Shown here one piece after another: positions 57,210-64,000 of a DNA stretch of 64,000 nucleotides. A model generated the notes under the pieces. The model was not told where the DNA came from. It ran no database searches and saw only the letters and a program-made list of their open reading frames with translations. The position numbers and the translations under genes are program-made. The DNA is from Chaetoderma sp. LZ-2023a (taxonomy: Eukaryota > Mollusca > Caudofoveata > Chaetodermatida > Chaetodermatidae). The stretch lies in contig CM067359.1 of NCBI GenBank assembly GCA_034401795.1, positions 143,226,233-143,290,232 on the forward strand, in the 5' to 3' direction. Each line of letters begins with the position of its first letter. The stretch's first letter is position 1.

Positions 57210-58867
57210 TTAGGCTACACTATACAGCAACAATAAATCTGCATCATCTTTTCCCCAGCATCACTTTTTCACTGAGGTCACTGATCAGGTTCTCCCTAAG
57301 CGAACCTGATATGAGATCGACTACACCTGGCTATTCTACCTCGATAGGACAGGTTTAAAAGTAGTTAGGGATGATCGCTCATGGGGGGGGGGGGGTCATT
57401 TGTGTAAGCCTCTTTTCTGGATGTAGCGGATCTGTAACACTGGCTAGGTGGTATAAACTGGCCATATACTTTAGAGCCTCCTTATTAATGTGATTGTCTC
57501 TTCCTACGCTCCTCAAGCCGCAAGGCTTATAATTGCCTGGACCTCCCTTCGACACGTTGTTGCGATCCGACTCTGGAAACTATTGGGGTTTCCGAGTGGT
57601 GAAGACTAGTGTCGATTCCGCAAACACTCCCTCTGTATCCTCGGATACCAGTTAGCATAAATATCCATGCCAAAGTAGGAAGGACTGTGAAAACATTATA
57701 CTATTATAACTGGCCAGCAGTGCATCTCTGGGCATTCTTAAATATAACCCTAATGACAGGTAAATGTTAGTCCCGGGTTCGGATCCTACATGATCTGTCC
57801 CCGACACACCAGGTGACAGATGGGACGTGGATCTCCACCTACCTGTTTACAGTGACTGGGTGCGGTCTTGGAACCCACCGCACCCTCACGGGAAGGTCAC
57901 TATAGTTGGATATTCGTCTCCTCCTCCCCACCATAAAGTACATATGCGCTTTTCAATTGCTTATGTAAATATGTCTTGTCCTAGTGATGTTGTGTGGTTG
58001 CAGTGTTGTAAGTAACCGGATCGTTATATGATTCTGGAGCTGCCGGATCATGACATGTCCGCCCGCTGTCTATCTGAGGGGATGCTCCGTAAGGTGACCA
58101 TATGGAAACCAAGCATTTCCGTCAGTCAGGCTCATGTATTTAAAAGATAAGTAGAAATCCCTGCCACTTCCAACCTAAGCATGGAACATGGACCTTACAA
58201 CTAAAGGTTAGTTTAGGATGTAGCAGAAGGGCTGCATAAATAAAGCAGCAACTAACAATGCCGTATCTTTAACCTACATACGATGACGTATTGAAGTCTC
58301 CGGAATTCATCCACCCCATCTTCACGTAATTCACCGTGCATCACAATAACATACAGTTCCACTAGGTTGACACACACTACACACTTAGCATCTGTTTAAA
58401 CAAGAGTGGCCCTTTTTGCCAGCTCTCTTCCTCCGCTTCGGCGTTGAAGGCATTTTCCTGTGACAGAGGCCCGCGCAAGGCACTTTCCTCTCACAACAAT
58501 AATATTTTGTTATGGGTATATTGGTTTATATTAAACTTCATAACTAAGTGACCGCGTTAGGACTCTCCCTTACAGGGATACCTCCCAAATTGAGTAATGG
58601 ACCACCATACCGGTGACACAAACAGTCAGGATGAGACGGTGTGGTTCAATCTCGGCGGCAATGGTCGCACGGCACCACTGGAACCTTATCGTTCCACCCG
58701 TTCTAGAAGTTGGTCTTTGTATATTCTGGAGAGTTGCGATAAAAGAGTGGTAATCCCGAGAACCGACGCTAACCAGCTAAGCCATGCATCACGTACATGC
58801 GGTGCTGCAGAACAGAATATGCGGACGGACCAGCACGTACCCTCCCCCCCCCCCCCCCGAGGCTACG
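57210..58867 (+). mobile_element. E1 3' LTR, distal part
   Basis: Starts ttaggctacactatacagc, the continuation of the break at 40292, and runs to ccgaggctacg at 58867. It is closer to the E1 5' LTR remnant (25650-26948) than to either E2 LTR (shared tcctacgctcct, ctcccttcgacacgttg, gcgatccgactctgg). This confirms that it belongs to E1 and that E2 is nested. Homopolymers: G12 at 57385, C-tract at 58844-58858. Confidence 0.83.
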
Positions 58868-59715
58868 CTACTGCCGCTACTATTACCGCTACTGCTGCCG
58901 CTACTATTACCGCTACTGCTGCCGCTACTACTACCGCTAATGCTGCCGCTACCACTACTGCTACCGCCACTACTACCGCTACTGCTGCCGCTACTACTAC
59001 CGCTACTGTTGCTGCTGCTAATACCGCTACTGCTGCCACCACTGCTACCGCTACTACTACCGCTACTGCTGCCGCTAATGCTGCCGCTACCACTACTGCT
59101 ACCGCCACTACTACCGCTACTGCTGCCGCTAACTACTACCGCTACTGTTGCTGCTGCTAATACCGCTACTGCTGCCACCACTGCTGCCGCTACTATTACC
59201 GCTACTGCTGCCGCTACTATTACCGCTACTGCTGCCGCTACTACTACCGCTAATGCTGCCGCTACCACTACTGCTACCGCCACTACTACCGCTACTGCTG
59301 CCGCTACTACTACCGCTACTGTTGCTGCTGCTAATACCGCTACTGCTGCCACCACTGCTGCCGTTACTACTACCGCTACTGCTGCCGCTACTACTACTGC
59401 TACCGCCACTACTACCGCTACTGCTGCCGCTACTACTACCGCTACTGTTGCTGCTGCTAATACCGCTACTGCTGCCACTACTGCTGCCGCTACTACTACC
59501 ACTACTACTACCGCTACTACTACCGATACTGCTGCCGCTACCACTACCGCTACTGCTGCCGTTATTACTCCCACTACTACTACTACTACCGCTACTACTG
59601 CCGCTATTGCTGCCGCTACTACTACTACTACCACTACTGCTGCCGCTACTACTACCGCTACTGCTACAGCTACTGCTGCTACTATTACCGCTACTGCTGC
59701 CGCTACTACTACTCT
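58868..59715. repeat. CTA/CTG-type minisatellite
   Basis: About 850 bp built from GCTACTGCTGCC and GCTACTACTACC 12-bp variants, with higher-order repetition (the gccaccactgctgcc block recurs). It starts exactly at the LTR end gaggctac. The long open frames in all phases on both strands (up to 348 codons of Leu/Pro, Thr/Ala or Val/Ala/Gly/Ser) are products of the repeat and are not genes. Confidence 0.95.
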
Positions 59716-59875
59716 ATGCTCTTCTGAAAATAAAGAACATCGTATAATACTTTGCACGAAACATGACAACAATAATATGATAATCCATACCAAATTTTAT
59801 GCCTCTCGCGTTAATCTTTCCATGTCGTAGAAAAAACTTTTTGACCCAGCATCGTATTGCTAATGCATTCAGCAG

Positions 59876-60081
59876 TAACCCTTAGCACTCTGATGTCAAT
59901 ATTCTATATTTTACTGCGTCAATATCAAAGAAACTGGTATACATTTTTCAACAATTTTGCTGGAAGATGTTGCTGTCTACGACAGCACCATCTCCCACCA
60001 AATTTGTTGAAAATTGTACCCCAGTTCATCTTTTAATTTAATTTGAAAATTTTAAATCTGACACCAGAGTGCTAAAGGTTA
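59876..60081. mobile_element. Foldback MITE with 23-bp TIRs
   Basis: taacccttagcactctgatg at the left and agagtgctaaaggtta at the right are inverted repeats. An inner pair (catttttcaacaattttg and aaatttgttgaaaattg) extends the fold around the centre. Same family as 14573-14755. Flanking TTAA-like bases again suggest piggyBac-type mobilisation. Confidence 0.78.
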
Positions 60082-60124
60082 ATAGCTAAATTTGCTAGTA
60101 TCTCATTTTCCAAGCAACCATACA

Positions 60125-60232
60125 GGCACGCAGTTGAATATTTTGAGAATAATTTGATCAGACATTGTTAGTTTCATAGACAGCAACCGTTTGTATTCAA
60201 ATTTGTTTCAAAATATTCGACATAATTGTTCT
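60125..60232. mobile_element. M2 foldback
   Basis: gttgaatattttgagaataa at the left and gtttcaaaatattcgac at the right flank a centre with an inverted attgttag... / ...cagcaacc pair. Confidence 0.65.
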
Positions 60233-60379
60233 TACTTTACAAACAATTTGTTATATAGGTTATTGTTGAAATTTGTAAAATATACATTTTGGAAGACACA
60301 CATTGCAAAATAAAGATAACGCAGGTTATTGGCCGGTACTGATCTATTACTGGCCAGTATGGCACGGTATTGGCACAGC

Positions 60380-61460
60380 GCTGGTCCGACAACAGACTTG
60401 GACGGTCACGATGCCGGATGGACGGACGAAAACCTTTTTTTAACACTAGGTATATCTTTGGGTGGTGTACAACCACCCTGTCAAGTTTCAAACATTTCTC
60501 TCTCAAAGTGTAGGATGAGTTGCAGCGACAAGATTTTCGGGGTGTACGGGCGATTGTACGTACCTACGGACGGATGGGATGGACCGATAAAAATCTTTTT
60601 AACATTAGGCACATCTTTCGGTGGTGCAGCCTACAATCATCATGCCAGGTTTCAAACAATTCTCTCTCAAATTGTAGGAGTTGCAGCGACAAGATTTTTT
60701 GGGACGTGATAAAACAAACCCAGTGGCGGTTGGGTTGGTGGGTTGGAAGGGGGTATAATGAAATGAATCCATCCATTATAAATGAAGTTATTGAGCGGAA
60801 ACTAGATGCCCGGAGATTTTTGACGAATTTTAATCATTTCAAGAGATGTAACTACGGTGAATATGGACGAGTTTCGTTGATACGCAATCCACACCGAGGA
60901 AATCTCATCAGGAGTTGACATACACCCCCACCCCACCCCACCCCCACCACCTCCACCTCCAACCCACCCAACCCGGCACCCAACACTTCATCCACAATAT
61001 GAGCAGTTATTGGTTTGATTGGCGTCTATCGAGTCCCTGATTCCAAGTGCCGATCCCGTCATATCTAGGCTGGTTTATATTTCAGTCTATTATTGGTAAC
61101 TTCCCCAGTTTTATACTGGTACCAATTTACACTCCTGGGTGGAGAGAGACAACGAGGAGTGAAGAAGATTGCTTATGTTTCCACAGATTGCTTGTCAGCC
61201 ACCTTCGAACGGGATTTTACGCGCACCCCCCCCCCCCCCACCCACACACACACCCACCCAATCCACGTCCAATCGTCTCCCGCCGCAATATGAGTGTTTT
61301 CCAATACCATTTATTAATGTGGACCTGAATTTGGAGACGTACGTCATCCTTTCAAGTTTCAAAAAAATTCTCAAACTGTAGGAGTTGCACCGATTTTCGG
61401 GGCGTACGGACGTACAACGGGACGAAAACATAATACTACCGCTACGCGTAGCGGGGGCGG
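60380..61460. repeat. Dispersed repeat with tandem unit and CTACGCGTAG palindrome
   Basis: A unit of about 170-190 bp (gacggacgaaaacctttttt, aagtttcaaacatttctctc, gtaggagttgcagcgacaag) occurs at 60410-60545 and 60570-60700, and a third time in part at 61340-61400. The block ends with taccgctacgcgtagcgggg at about 61437-61456. C/A-rich tracts lie at 60925-60980 and 61226-61262. Open frames of up to 132 codons here are repeat readings. Confidence 0.6.
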
Positions 61461-61892
61461 GTTGGAATCGTGGTGGGAACATAAATATATCCCTAGATTC
61501 ACCATTGAATTGGTCTTTAGATACCTTTTTGTAGCATATATCCGTGAGCTAATTAACAAATTTACAACAATGAGCACAATTTTTAAATCTTATTTCTTGA
61601 AAAAATATCGATTAGACTTTCACATGAGCATTGAAAAACCAATACATGAACAATAAATTTAGAAAAAAGAATTAAAAACATGCATTTGAATATGACACAT
61701 TATTAACGTAACAGTTGTAAATATCTCAGAGTTTTGACCAGAAATAGTTGTATTTATTAACAAAATATATAAGTTACAATCTCAATGCTAGCTAGACCAC
61801 AGCTAAGCGTGTCAAATATGTGTACACCCCCACACATACATCCATGCGATGACTGGGATACTACAACTTTTTCAGTTACATTCCAAACGTAT
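61461..61892. other. AT-rich non-coding stretch
   Basis: Nothing recognisable. A 64-codon open frame at 61462-61656 has no support. Confidence 0.45.
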
Positions 61893-62300
61893 TAAAACCG
61901 TTTAGTACACAAGCCGGCCAAAATCGGCGTCTGCAGTGGGTTTGGGAATTGCCAATTTGTAGACCAAAAGAAGACTATTTTTTTTAATTTACCACAGGAA
62001 CGCATGGATAGATAACAGAGCCAGTTATTCCAGTGACACATTTTCAAAGATAGTCCTCTCTTGGTCTGCAAATCGACATTTTTCTATTAAAAATTGACAT
62101 TTTCGAATTCGAAACCATTTGTTCTGTTGAATATTTAGAAAATAATTTGAATATATAGAAAATAATTTGACAGAGTTTTTGCTGCCTATGCGAGCAACGT
62201 GTTCCTGTCAAATTGGTGCCAAAATATTCAACAGCTTATCTGTATAGTAAATTTGATATTGATATTCTGGGAATTCGGAGTTCAAATGGTTAAAGCTGAT
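61893..62300. mobile_element. M1 plus M2 foldback composite
   Basis: M1 arms lie at about 61955-61990 and 62040-62082. M2 arms lie at 62130-62170 and 62205-62235, where one arm carries a local duplication aatatttagaaaataatttga. The flanks gtattaaaaccgttta and caaatggttaaag are worn CCCTTT/TTAA ends. Confidence 0.6.
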
Positions 62301-62337
62301 TGACTCTTACAGACAATTTCTCTATAATTTAAGAAAT

Positions 62338-62436
62338 ATTCTGTTGAATATTTTGAAACTAATTTGACTGGGAGTTGTTGCCTATAACAGTAACAGGTCC
62401 CAATCAAATTAGTTTCAAAATATTCAACAGTTTCCT
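62338..62436. mobile_element. M2 foldback, near-perfect palindrome
   Basis: ctgttgaatattttgaaact at the left pairs with agtttcaaaatattcaacag at the right, and the pairing continues through aatttgactggga / tcccaatcaaatt. The 99-bp fold has only a small loop (gttgcctataacagtaac). Confidence 0.8.
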
Positions 62437-62639
62437 GCACAGTTGCCGTGAGATTGAGTCACTGGATCTTCAAGGGTTAAAGCATAAATACGATTGTTAA
62501 ACAATCAGTTATTAATGGATGAATGATCATAAATCCGATCTGTCGGCCAAGTCATAATCAATTACGTCACATGTAGGCTGACGTCACAATCATAATTGAC
62601 AGAAATACTCAGTTATGAACCCGGAATAGTCCGTCAGTT

Positions 62640-62870
62640 GTACGAATTGTATGCCTTTACTATTTAACAAATATTCTGTAGAATATCTTGAAACTAATTT
62701 GACTGGGTAGTGCAGCTGCCAGTCAAATTAGTTTCAAAATAGACAACAGGTTATCTGTATAATTACCATGAAACTGGGATTTTGAGAAGTCAGGATTCAA
62801 AGTATATAGATCGATCGCAACACGTGCAAAGCATGGGCGGAGCTTAGCTAGAGGTGGGCGAGGCATAGCT
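62640..62870. repeat. M2-containing repeat, copy of 6165-6330
   Basis: Shares gtacgaattgtatgcctt, tatagatcgatcgcaa and gcatgggcggagcttagc with 6170-6320 in the same orientation and with 7570-7760 inverted. It contains an M2 foldback at 62674-62750. Confidence 0.65.
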
Positions 62871-62887
62871 AAAAGTGGAGTCATCGA

Positions 62888-63220
62888 TTAAAGGTGCATA
62901 TTTACACCAGAATGACTGAAATTTTAAATATTAAAGTTGTATACTTTTAGAAGCTTAAATTGAGTGCCTAGATGTAATGAAACGAAACAAATCTTAACAT
63001 ATGATGATTTCATTAAATTAATGTAATTGTTTTAGTTGCCTCTAATTCAATTTCACAACTTAAAAAAATTATATTAATTTATATGTAATAAAATCTCATG
63101 TTAAGATTTAAAACGTTTCAGTAGATCTAGGCACACAATTTAAGCCTCTAATAGTAATAGCATACAATGTCACAGTATCAATTTATTTTCAGGCATTCTG
63201 GTGTGAATTAGCACCTTTAA
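62888..63220. mobile_element. Long foldback MITE with TTAA ends
   Basis: A 333-bp element. The ends ttaaaggtgcatatttacac and gtgtgaattagcacctttaa are inverted repeats, and the pairing continues (ccagaatg / cattctgg, then gcttaaattgagtgcctaga / tctaggcacacaatttaagc). Almost the whole element can fold. No coding region. TTAA at both edges fits piggyBac-type target choice. Confidence 0.8.
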
Positions 63221-63244
63221 AAGCACGTTGTGGAATCCTAGTGT

Positions 63245-63502
63245 ATGATCACACGCTTTCTTGTGTTAAAATTTGAGCAAAAATCGGATCAGAATTCTTT
63301 TAGATACAGTTGTGAACGCACGAACGCACATCCAATCGCAAGATACTTTTCCACTTATTGGGCGAGGGGAACCATAATTTTTTTTTCGAAGAAGCATCGA
63401 GCTGAAAGAGTCAATGCACACAGTGACACTCTTGTCGCATCCTGTCATCTGACACAGAATCGGAACTATGGCAGATATTTAGATACACTGAACACCCAGT
63501 GA
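63245..63502 (+). other. Unsupported 85-codon open frame
   Basis: An open frame without motif that runs into the hairpin at 63448. Probably chance. Confidence 0.2.
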
Positions 63503-63570
63503 CGGGCCGGGAAGTGGGTTGGCCCGTCATTCTATCCAAATATCTGTCATTGTGCCGTTTCAGTGTCAGA
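63448..63570. mobile_element. 123-bp foldback
   Basis: tctgacac / gtgtcaga at the ends, gcagatatttagata / tccaaatatctgtc further in, and gacgggcc / ggcccgtc at the centre pair in register, giving a long hairpin with small internal loops. Confidence 0.7.
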
Positions 63571-63644
63571 TTCTCACAGAGTCATATTAAAGCATGGACT
63601 GGTGGGGCTACAGTCCCGGGGCCCTGAAAATAAGGGGCCTCCAA

Positions 63645-63852
63645 ATCAAAAACAATTATCTCATTTTACCCGTTTGAACCTGTAATCCCAGCAATTCACT
63701 TTTACAGTCATGATTTACGTAAGCTGTTGAATATTTTGAAACCAATTTCTCTGGAAGTTGGTGCTGCCTCAGGAAGCACAAGCTTCCAGTCAAATTAGTT
63801 TCAGAATAGTCAACAGCATTTTGACACATACGAAACGAATTTATTATATTTG

Positions 63853-63937
<85 letters not shown>

Positions 63938-64000
63938 GGAAGTAGGAGGTAGGATGAGGAGGGGGAGTAGTAGCAGCAGTAGTAGTAGTAGTAGTAGTAG
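63645..64000. repeat. Dispersed repeat with expanded (GTA)n tail
   Basis: 63645-63852 matches 15240-15460 (including an M2 foldback). At its end the short agtagtag tail of the other copy is replaced by an uninterrupted GTA run (63852-63937), a degenerate gap and a second GTA run (63973-64000) that continues past the window. Confidence 0.85.

Noticed and set aside
58784..59830. Long open frames (348, 334 and 199 codons) of Leu/Pro, Val/Ala/Ser or Thr/Ala
   Set aside because: They lie in a trinucleotide-based minisatellite in which all phases on both strands stay open; there is no non-repetitive protein content.

Overview
The window is animal (metazoan) genomic DNA, almost certainly from a marine invertebrate. 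It is AT-rich, intron-like and packed with foldback elements, minisatellites and LTR retrotransposons. Two dispersed repeat types here (elements beginning GCTCACCTGG or TGTCTCGCCTG with internal arrays, and a repeat ending in a CTACGCGTAG palindrome) look like those I associate with molluscs and other lophotrochozoans. That assignment is inference, not proof.

Host gene: only one could be identified. The last two exons of SLC33A1 (acetyl-CoA transporter 1) lie on the + strand at 284-390 and 4381-4545, separated by a 4-kb intron full of repeats. The reading frame is phase-compatible across the junction and ends at a TGA at 4543.

Region 4.6-25.6 kb: no convincing intact gene. It holds TTAA-flanked foldback MITEs (piggyBac-like termini CCCTTT), several pearl/Helentron-like elements, two unrelated 17-bp minisatellites (8.48-9.0 kb and 15.58-17.45 kb, the second with a ~233-bp higher-order period), two larger tandem arrays (21.0-23.6 and 23.6-25.4 kb), and a short decayed protein-like stretch at 19.6-20.4 kb that I could not name.

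Region 25.65-58.87 kb: one nest built from a single Ty3/Gypsy family with unusually long LTRs (about 3.4-3.6 kb, TGTA...TACA). The outer copy, E1, has a 5'-truncated 5' LTR (25650-26948), a PBS at 26951, decayed gag/pro/RT, a 2.3-kb deletion of RNase H and integrase, and a 3' LTR split in two (38590-40292 and 57210-58867). A minus-strand solo LTR (31833-35416, TSD CAAA) sits in its 3' region, and a tRNA-derived SINE dimer sits at 36574-37266. A second, more complete copy, E2 (40293-57209, about 16.9 kb), was inserted into the 3' LTR of E1. E2 carries gag with a CCHC knuckle, a second CCHC knuckle fused ahead of the protease, RT (YIDD), RNase H, integrase (D,D35E) and a GPY/F module. Between pol and the 3' LTR lie 4.7 kb containing a duplicated CRE+TATA promoter, a zinc-finger ORF and a Thr/Ser/Pro-rich ORF with a conserved RGTQT motif. 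All coding parts of E1 and E2 are interrupted by stops or frameshifts, so neither copy is autonomous.

Region 58.87-64 kb: a CTA/CTG-type minisatellite begins exactly at the end of the E1 LTR, followed by more MITEs, foldbacks and a GTA microsatellite that runs off the window edge.

The most interesting system is the long-LTR Gypsy family with its internal promoter and extra zinc-finger / TQT-motif ORFs.
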